DNA of 64,000 bases from an uncultured Alistipes sp. (lineage in GTDB: Bacteria; Bacteroidota; Bacteroidia; Bacteroidales; Rikenellaceae): assembly GCA_938014215.1 (NCBI GenBank), contig CALLRW010000016.1:62001-126000 (forward strand). Reading direction: 5' to 3'. The notes beneath the pieces are model-generated. The model ran no database searches, had not been told where the DNA came from, and worked only from the letters and a program-made list of their open reading frames with translations. Positions within the stretch are counted from its first letter, which is position 1. Every line of letters starts with the position of its first letter. Positions 42,306 through 50,221 of the stretch are shown here, one piece after another. The position numbers and the translations under genes were made by a program.

Positions 42306-43166
42306 ATGCGTCAATTAAAGATTACAAAGTCCATCACCAATCGTGAGAGTGCCTCGCTGGACAAGTACCTGCAGGAGATCGGCAAGGAGGAGCTCATCAC
42401 GGTGGAAGAGGAGGTGGAACTCGCCCAACGAATCAAGAAAGGTGACCAGGAAGCCCTCGAAAAACTGACGAAAGCCAATCTGCGTTTCGTGGTTTCGGTC
42501 GCCAAACAATACCAGAACCAGGGTCTGAGCCTCCCGGACCTGATCAACGAGGGTAACCTCGGACTGATCAAGGCCGCCGAGAAGTTCGACGAAACGCGAG
42601 GCTTCAAGTTCATCTCCTATGCGGTGTGGTGGATCCGTCAGTCGATCCTCCAGGCGCTGGCCGAGCAGTCGCGTATCGTGCGTCTGCCGCTGAACCAGGT
42701 GGGGTCGCTCAACAAGATCAACAAGGCCTTCGCCCGCTTCGAGCAGGAGCACGAGCGTACGCCGTCGCCCGAGGAGCTGGCTACGGAGCTCGAACTGCCG
42801 AAGGAGAAAGTGACCGATACGCTGCGGGTTGCCGGTCGTCACGTCTCGGTGGATGCCCCGTTTGCCGACGGTGAGGACAACTCGCTGCTCGACGTGCTGG
42901 TCAACCCCGATTCGCCCAATGCCGACCGCGGCCTGATCAACGAGTCGCTGTCGACCGATGTCGAGCGGGCGCTGGAGACGTTGACCGAGCGCGAGCGCGA
43001 CATCATCAAGTACTTCTTCGGCATCGGCTGCTCGGAGATGACGCTTGAAGAGATCGGCGAGAAGTTCGACCTGACGCGTGAGCGTGTGCGCCAGATCAAG
43101 GAGAAGGCGATCCGTCGTCTGCGCCACTCGTCGCGTTCGAAACTGCTGAAATCCTATCTGGGGTAG
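42306..43166 (+). CDS. rpoD: Primary sigma factor RpoD/SigA
   Basis: Housekeeping sigma-70 factor. 286 aa, the short Bacteroidota form without region 1.1 and with a reduced region 1. Region 2 is clear (ANLRFVVSVAKQYQNQGLSL, then KFISYAVWWIRQSILQALAE), as are region 3 and the region 4.2 helix-turn-helix (LTRERVRQIKEKAIRRLRHS). This protein should recognise the TTG-N19-21-TAnnTTTG promoters seen throughout the window. Confidence 0.96.
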   Translation: MRQLKITKSITNRESASLDKYLQEIGKEELITVEEEVELAQRIKKGDQEALEKLTKANLRFVVSVAKQYQNQGLSLPDLINEGNLGLIKAAEKFDETRGFKFISYAVWWIRQSILQALAEQSRIVRLPLNQVGSLNKINKAFARFEQEHERTPSPEELATELELPKEKVTDTLRVAGRHVSVDAPFADGEDNSLLDVLVNPDSPNADRGLINESLSTDVERALETLTERERDIIKYFFGIGCSEMTLEEIGEKFDLTRERVRQIKEKAIRRLRHSSRSKLLKSYLG

Positions 43167-43194
43167 TTGTTGCCCCGGGCGTAACGTAATATGG

Positions 43195-43230
43195 AAAGTC
43201 CGAAGACCGGAAGGCCTTCGGACTTTTTTT
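43195..43230. terminator. Terminator of rpoD
   Basis: AAGTCCGAAG pairs with CTTCGGACTT with a GACCGGAAGGC interior, followed by a T-run. The hairpin is symmetrical enough to act on ung transcripts from the other side, though a minus-strand T-run is lacking. Confidence 0.85.
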
Positions 43231-43260
43231 GTTTGAATGGGGTTATTCGGTGCAGGCAGC

Positions 43261-43460
43261 GTTGTCCGGTGTTGTTCGGCGTCGCCCGGTGTTGCCCGGT
43301 GTTGTCCGGCGTAGTTCGGCGTCGCCCGGTGTTGTCCGGTGTTGTCCGGTGTTGTTCGGCGTCGCCCGGTGTTGTTCGGCGTCGCCCGGTGTTGCCCGGT
43401 GTTGTCCGGCGTAGTTCGGCGTCGCCAGGTGTTACCCGGTGTAGTTCGTCGTTGTCAGGC
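43261..43460. repeat. Tandem repeat, 10-nt unit x20
   Basis: Twenty consecutive 10-nt units of the type GTNGYYCGGY with no spacing change over 200 nt. The commonest forms are GTTGTCCGGT, GTCGCCCGGT, GTTGTTCGGC and GTTGCCCGGT. A 60-nt block of six units (43271-43330) recurs 100 nt later (43371-43430) with one mismatch, showing a higher-order duplication. It lies between the rpoD terminator and the 3' end of the convergent ung gene. The 10-nt period breaks any reading frame, so it is not coding. Confidence 0.95.
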
Positions 43461-43531
43461 CTTTGCGGTGATTCCGGCGACCCGGGTGTTCCGCAGGAAC
43501 GGTTGATGGCGAGAGACCGCTTTGCCTCCGG

Positions 43532-44194
43532 TTACCAGACAATCGGCGTCTTGCCGTGGCTGACGAGGTAGGCGTTGGCCTGCGAGAAGTGGTGGCAGCC
43601 GAAGAATCCGCGGTAGACCGACAGCGGCGAGGGGTGCGGGGCCTTCAGGATGCAGTTGCGTGCGGGGTCGGCAATGGCCCCCTTGCGCTGGGCGTAGCTG
43701 CCCCAGAGCATGTAGACGATCTCCTGTTTGCGTTCGGTGATGGCCCGCACGACGGCGTCGGTGAAGGTCTCCCAGCCATGCCCGGCATGCGAGGCGGCTT
43801 CGTGGGCGCGGACCGTCAGCACGGAGTTCAGCAGCAGCACCCCCTGTTCGGCCCAGCGGTCGAGGTTGCCGCTCGAGGGGATGGGGGTGCCGGTGTCGTC
43901 GGCCACCTCCTTGAAGATGTTCTGCAGCGAGGGGGGAAAGGGGATGCCGTCGGCCACCGAGAAGCAGAGCCCGTTGGCCTGACCGGGACCGTGATAGGGG
44001 TCCTGGCCGATGATGACGACCTTGAGCTGTTCGAAGGGGCACTTGTCGAAGGCGCGGAAGATGTTGCTGCCGCGGGGGAAGATGCGGTGTGCGGCGTACT
44101 CCTGGCGCACGAAATCGGTCAGTTGGGCGAAATAGGGCTTTTCGAATTCCGGGGCGAGGATCTCCTTCCAGTCCTGTGCGATCTTTACATCCAT
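43532..44194 (-). CDS. ung: Uracil-DNA glycosylase
   Basis: Removes uracil from DNA in base-excision repair. The 220-aa family-1 enzyme has the water-activating motif GQDPYHGPGQANGLCFSV near residue 63 and the C-terminal minor-groove loop HPSPLSVYRGFFGCHHFSQA. It is transcribed toward rpoD; the 10-nt repeat array begins 72 nt beyond its stop. No clear promoter was found upstream. Confidence 0.96.
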   Translation of the reverse strand: MDVKIAQDWKEILAPEFEKPYFAQLTDFVRQEYAAHRIFPRGSNIFRAFDKCPFEQLKVVIIGQDPYHGPGQANGLCFSVADGIPFPPSLQNIFKEVADDTGTPIPSSGNLDRWAEQGVLLLNSVLTVRAHEAASHAGHGWETFTDAVVRAITERKQEIVYMLWGSYAQRKGAIADPARNCILKAPHPSPLSVYRGFFGCHHFSQANAYLVSHGKTPIVW

Positions 44195-44248
44195 GCGAAA
44201 AAACGGTTAAAGTGGTGTAAATGTAGTAAAAAGTTCGCGAAAAGGCCT

Positions 44249-44256
44249 TATCTTCG
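44249..44256 (+). promoter_or_regulatory. Possible -7 element of the alkaline phosphatase gene
   Basis: TATCTTCG, one mismatch from TAnnTTTG, lies 32 nt before the start codon. Confidence 0.35.
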
Positions 44257-44287
44257 TGTTGAAATTGGAAATGATTCGTTTCAGGAC

Positions 44288-45382
44288 ATGAAAAAGAGCA
44301 TCTATACGTTGGCTGTCACTCTTCTGATGTGGGGGGCGGCCCTGGCATCGGACGGCGGCGAGGTCCGCAGTCTGATCTTTATGATTGGCGACGGCATGGG
44401 GCTGGCACAGGTCTCGATGTTGCAGCTGGAGCGGGGCGACTCGCTGACGGCTTTCGACCGGGCCCAGGGGGTGGCGCTCATCCGGACGCGTTCAGCCAAC
44501 AGCCGTGTGACGGATTCGGCGGCGGCCGGAACGGCGCTCTCGTCGGCCACGAAGACCGGCAACGGCCATATCGGGGTCGACATGGAGGACCATTCGCTGC
44601 ATTCGATGATGGAGCGGGCCCACGAGCAGGGGATGCCGACCGGAATCGCCGTGACGTGCTACCTGCAGCATGCGACGCCGGCGGCCTTCTACGCCCATGT
44701 GTCCGATCGTAACGATACGGAGGCCATTACCCGCGATCTGTTGGCGAGCGGCATCGACGTGCTGTTCGGGGGCGGCCGCAAATGGCTTGCGGAGGAGTGC
44801 TCCGAGGGTGGCAGCGGTCTGGATGCCCTTCGCCGGCACGGCTATCGCGTGGCGGATAATCTGGAGGAGCTGGATACGGTGACACGGGGCCGGGTGGCGT
44901 GCGTGGCGGCCGAGAAGCACCTTGCGAGGGCTCCCAAGCGTGGTGATTTCCTGCTCGGGGCGACGCGCAAGGCGCTGGAGGTGCTGGGCAACGAGGCTGC
45001 GGCTCGTGACAAGGGCTTTCTGCTGATGGTCGAGGGGTCGCAGATCGACAAGGCGTGCCACGGCAATGACATCGACTATCTGAAGGCCGAGATGCGTGAT
45101 TTCGACCGGGCGGTTGCTGCGGCGATGGACTATGCCGACCGGACGCCGGGGGTGCTGGTTGTTGTGGTGGCCGACCACGAGACGGGCGGTTTCTCGATCC
45201 CGAGCGAGGAGAAGGATTTTACGAAGGCGCACAGCGATATCCGCTATAACTTCTCGACGGGCAACCATTCGGCCTCGATGGTTCCGGTCTATTTCTACGG
45301 AGCGGGCGCCGACCGTATCAACGGCGTGATGGAGAATTCCGAGCTGTCGCATCGGCTGATGGAGCTGCTCGGGCTGGATTGA
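44288..45382 (+). CDS. Alkaline phosphatase
   Basis: Metal-dependent phosphomonoesterase, exported. 364 aa from the ATG at 44288; the signal peptide is MKKSIYTLAVTLLMWGAALA. Family features: the metal-binding MIGDGMGLAQVS at the N-terminus, the phospho-serine site VTDSAAAGTALSSA near residue 80, MVEGSQIDKACHGND, and metal ligands in VADHETGGFS and the NHSASMVPV block. The length is short for the PhoA family but all these motifs are present. Confidence 0.93.
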   Translation: MKKSIYTLAVTLLMWGAALASDGGEVRSLIFMIGDGMGLAQVSMLQLERGDSLTAFDRAQGVALIRTRSANSRVTDSAAAGTALSSATKTGNGHIGVDMEDHSLHSMMERAHEQGMPTGIAVTCYLQHATPAAFYAHVSDRNDTEAITRDLLASGIDVLFGGGRKWLAEECSEGGSGLDALRRHGYRVADNLEELDTVTRGRVACVAAEKHLARAPKRGDFLLGATRKALEVLGNEAAARDKGFLLMVEGSQIDKACHGNDIDYLKAEMRDFDRAVAAAMDYADRTPGVLVVVVADHETGGFSIPSEEKDFTKAHSDIRYNFSTGNHSASMVPVYFYGAGADRINGVMENSELSHRLMELLGLD

Positions 45383-45394
45383 GCCCTCTTTTGA

Positions 45395-45494
45395 AGCGGC
45401 CGGTCATCGGGCGGATACAGGCGCCCTGATGCCTCGGAGCGTTCTCACTATACGGCGGCACCCACTGGACCAAGGTGGGTGCCGCCGGCCGCTT
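45395..45494. terminator. Nested inverted repeats between two convergent genes
   Basis: GGCGGCACCCAC (45454-45465) and GTGGGTGCCGCC (45475-45486) form a perfect 12-bp stem with a 9-nt loop. An outer pair AAGCGGCCGG (45395-45404) / CCGGCCGCTT (45485-45494) is also perfect, but its right arm overlaps the inner hairpin by 2 nt. No T-run follows, so use as a terminator for the alkaline phosphatase and TonB genes is likely but unproven. Confidence 0.5.
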
Positions 45495-45517
45495 ATGGTG
45501 GGTGCGGTTCAGAGGGT

Positions 45518-47755
45518 TCATGAGGCGATGCCGACAACTGCAATCTCGTCCATAGCCAGCGGGCGGGCCGGTCGGTCGGGCTCACGGAGCATCCCTTCGT
45601 CGGTCCGGATCATGAAGTTGATCAGGAAGGCAAACCCTTCGGAGTTTTTCTCTCCCGGGGCGGCGGGCTCCCAGCCGGGGGCGAGCCGGAGAACCCGGAA
45701 GACCTCCTGGATGAACGGATCACATTTGTCCCCCATGATACGGGGTTTCTCGATCTTGCCGTCGCGATTTATCGTGAAGAGGACGATGATTCGGCCGTAA
45801 GTTTTTTCGCGCAGCGCCTGCTGCGGGTAGCGGATGTTCATCTGCAGCCACTGACAAAAGTCGCTGAAATTGTTTCGCCGGAATCGGGGAGTCTCCGCGG
45901 TGGAGACGGTCGTGGCTGCAGTGAGGCTGCCACGGTCGGCGGCGGGTGTAGCGGATGCGGTCGGAGCGGTTGCCGAAGTTGGGGTGCCGGATTGCGAAGC
46001 CGAACCCTCGTCAGCCCCTCCGGCGGGGCGGTTCATCCGGAAGTCGACGGGTATCAGGAGCTGCACCCGTACGGGGATGCCCTGCTGCCGTCCGCCGGTC
46101 CATCCGGTAGCAGAGCGGACGACGTGCAACGCCTCCTGGGAGAGGCTCTCGTCGGGCGACTGCAGGATGCGGCACGAGGAGACCGATCCGTCGCGTTCGA
46201 CGATGAACCGCAGCACGACCCGCCCCTCGATTCCCCGTTTCTGTGCATCGGCCGGATAGGTGATCTGACTCTGCACCCAGGCGCGGAACGTGTTCAGATC
46301 GCCGCCCCGGAACGTCGGCATCGTCTCGGCAACCAGGAAGGGGGTGTCGTCCTCCGCCACGTCGACATCCGGGTCGTTGGGTGTAGGGGCCGGGCTGGAT
46401 GATCGCGCCTCCGGACCATTCCCGGATGCCGTCTCCGAATCCGTCACCACGATCGTTTTGCCGGTCTGGTCATCGGGCTTCAACGGAATGCCCCAGAACT
46501 GGACACGGCTGTCCGATACCTTTCTCTCGACGCTTTGGCAGCCGGTGTATGCGATCCGGACCGTCGATTCTGGAGCGACGTAGAGGCGGGCATACCCTTC
46601 GGCATTGGTCGTGGTACCCTGGTTGGTCCCGACCACGGTGATCGTGGCCCCTTCGAGCATCTTCCCTTCGCTGTAGACCGCGATGCGGACTTCGCACTTG
46701 CCTTCGGGAACGGCGTCCGTGGACCGAGCCTCCGTGCGCTCCCCGGTTATCCGGAAGTCGACGGGCAGGGTGAAGAGCACCCGCACGGGGATGCCCCGCT
46801 GCCGTCCGGCAGACCATCCGGTTGCGGAGCTGATGACGCGCAGCGCCTCCTGGGAGAGACTCTCGTCGGGCGACTCCAGCACTCGGCCCGTGGTGACCGA
46901 TCCGTCACGCTCGATGATGAACTGCAGCACGACCCGCCCCTCGATTCCCCGTTTCTGTGCATCGGCCGGATAGGTAACCTGACTCTGCACCCAGGCGCGG
47001 AACGTGTTCAGATCGCCGCCCCGGAACGTCGGCATCGTCTCCGTGATCAGGAAGGGGGTGTCGTCCTCCGTCCAGTCGTCCTCCGGCTGTGTCTGTCCGG
47101 CCTCAGCCGTGGGCGAATCCGTGCGTGCCTCACGGGCCGAACGTTCGTCCGTGCGCGGGTAGGGGAGCTCCTCGTCGACGGTCATCGTGGAGGCTCCGTC
47201 ACTGTTGTATGAGTTGATGCCGGAGATTCCCAGCCCCGTGAAGCAGAGGCTGCCCCATGCGGGCCCCTCGACCGTGAAGCGTCCGTCGGCATCGCTGCGT
47301 GTCCCGAGCTCGGCAACCCCCTCTTCGGTGAAGGGCTGCGTGAAGCGGTTGCAGGCGCAGACGGCAATTCCTGCGGCGGGCGAGCCGTCGGGGAAGTGGA
47401 GCCGCCCCTCGATGCGGATCGGCGTGTAGCGGCTCTCCGGTGCGTCGGAGGTGTAGCTGAAGAGGAACTGTGCACCGCGGTCGCCGTAGGCTGCGGGCAT
47501 GGTCTCCTCGGTGTAGCTCTCGGCGAGGGTCAGGTGGGCGGGGTCGATCGGGCGGATCCGTTCGACGGGAACCTCCTCGCCGTTGAGCAGGTAGATGGCG
47601 TGAGTCGTTGGCTGCGCCGGCTCCTCGGAGTCGACGATGCGCACTTCGGCGGCACGCGTCGTGAACGAGAAGGCGCAGAGTAATCCGGCAATGGCGGGCA
47701 GCGTGGCTGCCAGGCGGAGCAGGGCGTACCTGCCCGAGTAGTGGCTGGTCATCAT
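45518..47755 (-). CDS. Energy-transducer-like protein with three TonB C-terminal domains
   Basis: A 745-aa exported or membrane-anchored protein (hydrophobic residues about 11-32). A carboxypeptidase-regulatory-like beta domain (residues about 95-180) is followed by a TonB-C domain (around TFRGGDLNTFRAWVQSQVTY), a second regulatory-like domain (GATITVVGTNQGTTTNAEGY), a second nearly identical TonB-C domain (TFRGGDLNTFRAWVQSQITY), and a third, diverged one (NNFSDFCQWLQMNIRYPQQA). The first two TonB-C domains recur at a 714-nt DNA offset. It is translationally coupled to the M56 peptidase upstream (ATGA overlap), in a BlaI-controlled unit. Confidence 0.85.
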   Translation of the reverse strand: MMTSHYSGRYALLRLAATLPAIAGLLCAFSFTTRAAEVRIVDSEEPAQPTTHAIYLLNGEEVPVERIRPIDPAHLTLAESYTEETMPAAYGDRGAQFLFSYTSDAPESRYTPIRIEGRLHFPDGSPAAGIAVCACNRFTQPFTEEGVAELGTRSDADGRFTVEGPAWGSLCFTGLGISGINSYNSDGASTMTVDEELPYPRTDERSAREARTDSPTAEAGQTQPEDDWTEDDTPFLITETMPTFRGGDLNTFRAWVQSQVTYPADAQKRGIEGRVVLQFIIERDGSVTTGRVLESPDESLSQEALRVISSATGWSAGRQRGIPVRVLFTLPVDFRITGERTEARSTDAVPEGKCEVRIAVYSEGKMLEGATITVVGTNQGTTTNAEGYARLYVAPESTVRIAYTGCQSVERKVSDSRVQFWGIPLKPDDQTGKTIVVTDSETASGNGPEARSSSPAPTPNDPDVDVAEDDTPFLVAETMPTFRGGDLNTFRAWVQSQITYPADAQKRGIEGRVVLRFIVERDGSVSSCRILQSPDESLSQEALHVVRSATGWTGGRQQGIPVRVQLLIPVDFRMNRPAGGADEGSASQSGTPTSATAPTASATPAADRGSLTAATTVSTAETPRFRRNNFSDFCQWLQMNIRYPQQALREKTYGRIIVLFTINRDGKIEKPRIMGDKCDPFIQEVFRVLRLAPGWEPAAPGEKNSEGFAFLINFMIRTDEGMLREPDRPARPLAMDEIAVVGIAS

Positions 47756-48516
47756 CTGGAAGCGTTTTTTGTCAGTGAGTTCCGCATCGAGTTGGCTATC
47801 TCCGGACTATAGCCGAACATCTGGCGGAAGAGGATGTGCATGTATCGTTCGCGGTCGAATCCACCCTGCAGCACGTCGTGATCGGCCTCGTACTCCTCGA
47901 CCTCGGTCAGCATCCGCGTGGCGATCCACACGAAGGGGTTCCACCACAGCAGTGCCTTCATCGTCTCCATGGCGATCCGTTCGAGCGAATGGCGGTGGCG
48001 GATGTGGCTCCGTTCGTGGGCGATGATGGCCGGCATCTCCTCCTCGGGGACCTCGCGCCAGACGTAGATCCGCTTCAGGAAGGAGAACGACGCCACCTGC
48101 TGGCGGGTCTTCACCACCGTGCACCCCTCCATCCGGCACACTTCGGCCCCCCGCTGAAGCCTTTGGATGCGCCGCAGCTGCCGGAGCATGACCCCCGCAA
48201 TCAGCGCCACCCCCAGCAGATAGGCCGCCAGACAGAGCGTCTCGACCGGGATGGCCGCCTCGGCGACGGGTTCGGTGACGACCGCTGCCGGAGCCTCCGC
48301 GACGGGCCGTGCAACGCTTCCCTCCACCTCGATCACCTCGCCGGGCCACACCGGAATGCGCAGCATCGGGATGGCCACCGACAGCAGCGGCAGGGCCAGC
48401 AGTGCCGCGCGGCACCACGTGAAGCGGACTCTTCGTTCGAGCAGCAGCCGGTAGGCGGCCAGCCATACGCCGCTGCAGACGATGATCTCAAGGGCAAGGA
48501 GGAGGTGGGTTTTCAT
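47752..48516 (-). CDS. M56 (BlaR1/MecR1-type) membrane metallopeptidase, short form
   Basis: A 254-aa membrane protein with N-terminal hydrophobic helices (residues about 3-25, 35-55 and 95-115) and a cytoplasmic zinc-protease site IIAHERSHIRHRHSLERI near residue 165 (HExxH). BlaR1 proteins are roughly twice this length and end in a sensor domain; here the sensor is absent and a separate TonB-domain protein follows. It probably cleaves or triggers loss of the BlaI-type repressor encoded just upstream (8-nt gap); the inducing signal is unknown. Confidence 0.9.
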   Translation of the reverse strand: MKTHLLLALEIIVCSGVWLAAYRLLLERRVRFTWCRAALLALPLLSVAIPMLRIPVWPGEVIEVEGSVARPVAEAPAAVVTEPVAEAAIPVETLCLAAYLLGVALIAGVMLRQLRRIQRLQRGAEVCRMEGCTVVKTRQQVASFSFLKRIYVWREVPEEEMPAIIAHERSHIRHRHSLERIAMETMKALLWWNPFVWIATRMLTEVEEYEADHDVLQGGFDRERYMHILFRQMFGYSPEIANSMRNSLTKNASR

Positions 48517-48524
48517 AAGAGGGG

Positions 48525-48899
48525 TCAGTTTTTGGCGTTGCGCATGATTTCGAGGATCTCCTGCTGTTCGCGGTCCGAGATCTTCTCGTTGCGCGAGAAG
48601 AAGGAGACGAGCTGGGCGATCGATCCGTCGAAGTAGTTGGTCAGCATCGACGACATCACGCCGCGGGCATACTCTTCGCGGCTCACGACGGCATGGTAGC
48701 GGTGGCTCTTCCCTTCGGAGACATGGCTGACGAAGCCCTTGTTCTCGAGGATCTTCAGAAAGGTGGCCACGGTGGTGTATTTTGGGTGGGGCTCGTCGGT
48801 GCGGGCGATGATCTCGTTGACCGTCGCCGAGCCGAGCTGCCAGAGGATCTGCATGATCTCCTCCTCACCGCGGGTCAGGGTTGGAATCTTGTTTTTCAT
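48525..48899 (-). CDS. BlaI/MecI/CopY family repressor
   Basis: A 124-aa winged-helix repressor starting at the ATG at 48899 (MKNKIPTLTRGEEEIMQILW). The helix-turn-helix covers ATVNEIIARTDEPHPKYTTV, followed by TFLKILENKGFVSH. In the family, cleavage within the recognition-dimerisation linker relieves repression. First gene of blaI-M56-TonB, probably self-regulating. No antibiotic-resistance enzyme is encoded here, so the regulon is more likely envelope-related. Confidence 0.92.
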   Translation of the reverse strand: MKNKIPTLTRGEEEIMQILWQLGSATVNEIIARTDEPHPKYTTVATFLKILENKGFVSHVSEGKSHRYHAVVSREEYARGVMSSMLTNYFDGSIAQLVSFFSRNEKISDREQQEILEIMRNAKN

Positions 48900-48932
48900 C
48901 TTCGTACGAATTGTTTTGCTGGTTAACCTGTA

Positions 48933-48964
48933 CAAGTTTACTACTATTTTTTTAGATATCAAAA
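48933..48964 (-). promoter_or_regulatory. Promoter of the blaI-type operon
   Basis: On the minus strand TAAACTTG (48933-48940), one mismatch from TAnnTTTG, is preceded after 19 nt by TTTTG (48960-48964). The A+T-rich surroundings contain TTTACTA and TTAGTAA, 50 nt apart, which may be half-sites for the repressor. Confidence 0.55.
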
Positions 48965-49123
48965 TTTTCAGCTACTTTTCTTCTAAAAATTTAGTAAGAA
49001 GAGACGTTCGGCCGCGACACCTATTTTATAAAAGGGAATGGGCGGTTTATAAAAGGGGAGGGGAGGTTGTGTGAGGTTGGGATTCTGGAGTGTTCGAGTG
49101 CCGGGTGTCCGGACCGCCGGGAA

Positions 49124-49153
49124 CAAAAAAACCGGACTCAACGTCCGGTTTTG
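49124..49153 (-). terminator. Terminator overlapping the trmB stop codon
   Basis: On the minus strand AAAACCGGAC pairs with GTCCGGTTTT and is followed by a further T-run. The trmB stop lies in the loop, so the hairpin starts inside the coding sequence. Confidence 0.85.
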
Positions 49154-49890
49154 CGCTCCTCTTCGGCATCCTTTTCGAGTTTCTCGTCCTCCTCCCAGTC
49201 GAACCACGGGAAGTCGCGGCGGCCGTCGAGGCGGAAGCGGGTGTAGGTGATCGGAAGCCCCATCTCGAGGAACCGCTGTTCGTAGGCGGTCTTCACCGAG
49301 AGCACCTCGTCGGCATATCCCGAACCGTAGATGTCGGGTTCGGAGACCTCGCACGGAAGCCCGAAGTGGCGGATCACCTCGTTTGTGTAGGCGTAGAGGT
49401 GTTTCGAGTCGGTCTTCAGGTTGATGGCGCCGTCCGGGCGCAGCATCCGGGCGTAGTACTCGAGGAAGAGGGGGGACGTCAGGCGCTTTTTGGCGCGGCG
49501 GGTCTTGAGCTGCGGGTCGGGGAAGGTGATCCATATTTCGGAGACCTCGTTCTCGGCGAAGAGTCCGTTGATGAATTCGATGCGCGTGCGCAGGAAGCCG
49601 ACGTTGGCCATGCCGCGTTCGGTGGCCGTTTTGGCGCCGCGCCACATCCGGGCCCCCTTGATGTCGATGCCGATGTAGTTCCGGTCGGGGTCACGCTCGG
49701 CCAGAGCGACGGTGTATTCACCCTTTCCGCAGCCGAGTTCGAGGACAATCGGGTGGTCGTTGTGGAAGAAATCCGAATTCCAATGCCCCTTGAGCGGGTG
49801 GTCGTGGCGGAACACCTCCTCGAATTCGGGTTGCACGAAGCAGGCGAAGGTGAGATTTTCGCGAAAGCGTCGAAGTTTGTCTTTTCCCAT
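49138..49890 (-). CDS. trmB: tRNA (guanine-N7-)-methyltransferase
   Basis: SAM-dependent enzyme making m7G46 in tRNA. 250 aa from the ATG at 49890 (MGKDKLRRFRENLTFACFVQ). The SAM site is VLELGCGKGEYTVALAERDP near residue 50. Catalytic blocks EIWITFPDPQLKTRRAKKRL and DSKHLYAYTNEV are present. The in-frame upstream extension runs into the low-complexity repeat region and is not coding. Confidence 0.95.
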   Translation of the reverse strand: MGKDKLRRFRENLTFACFVQPEFEEVFRHDHPLKGHWNSDFFHNDHPIVLELGCGKGEYTVALAERDPDRNYIGIDIKGARMWRGAKTATERGMANVGFLRTRIEFINGLFAENEVSEIWITFPDPQLKTRRAKKRLTSPLFLEYYARMLRPDGAINLKTDSKHLYAYTNEVIRHFGLPCEVSEPDIYGSGYADEVLSVKTAYEQRFLEMGLPITYTRFRLDGRRDFPWFDWEEDEKLEKDAEEERKTGR

Positions 49891-50080
49891 GTCTTTTTGT
49901 TGCAGTCTGTTTCTGTTTCTCGGTGAATTCGAGTCTCTCTTCCAGTTTTCGGTTTTCGGTCTTTTTCCGTTTGTGCTTTTGGTTTGCGGCCCTCTTGGGC
50001 GATACCCCCTTTTGCGGCATTCCCCCTTCGCGGGCCCCCTATTTGGCAATGCCCTTCTCTTTCGGCAACACCTCTTTTGT

Positions 50081-50170
50081 GCTCTCTCGTGTGTGTCCTC
50101 TCTCTCGTGCTCTCCCTTGCTCTCCCTCGCTCTCTCGTGCTCTCCCTTGCTCTCCCTCGCTCTCTCGTGC
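50081..50170. repeat. Tandem repeat, 10-nt unit x7-9
   Basis: The units TCTCTCGTGC, TCTCCCTTGC and TCTCCCTCGC occur twice in that order from 50101, followed by a seventh TCTCTCGTGC ending at 50170; degenerate copies precede from about 50081. The whole 331-nt gap 49891-50221 between trmB and the GldH-like gene is pyrimidine-rich and low-complexity. Long open frames across it are artefacts of this composition. I see no gene in it. Confidence 0.9.
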
Positions 50171-50221
50171 GTCTCCTCTCTTTCGGCCCCCCCCCTCTGT
50201 TGCGGCCCTCTCGGCCCCCGG

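Noticed and set aside
43261..43460. CRISPR array
   Set aside because: Units are directly adjacent with no unique spacers, and there are no cas genes; the same holds for the other arrays.
43191..43571. 126-codon open frame through the 10-nt array
   Set aside because: It runs through the rpoD terminator and a 10-nt repeat, giving a 30-nt periodic artefact.
47752..48516. Beta-lactam resistance regulator (BlaR1)
   Set aside because: No penicillin-binding sensor domain and no beta-lactamase gene nearby; only the M56 peptidase part is present.
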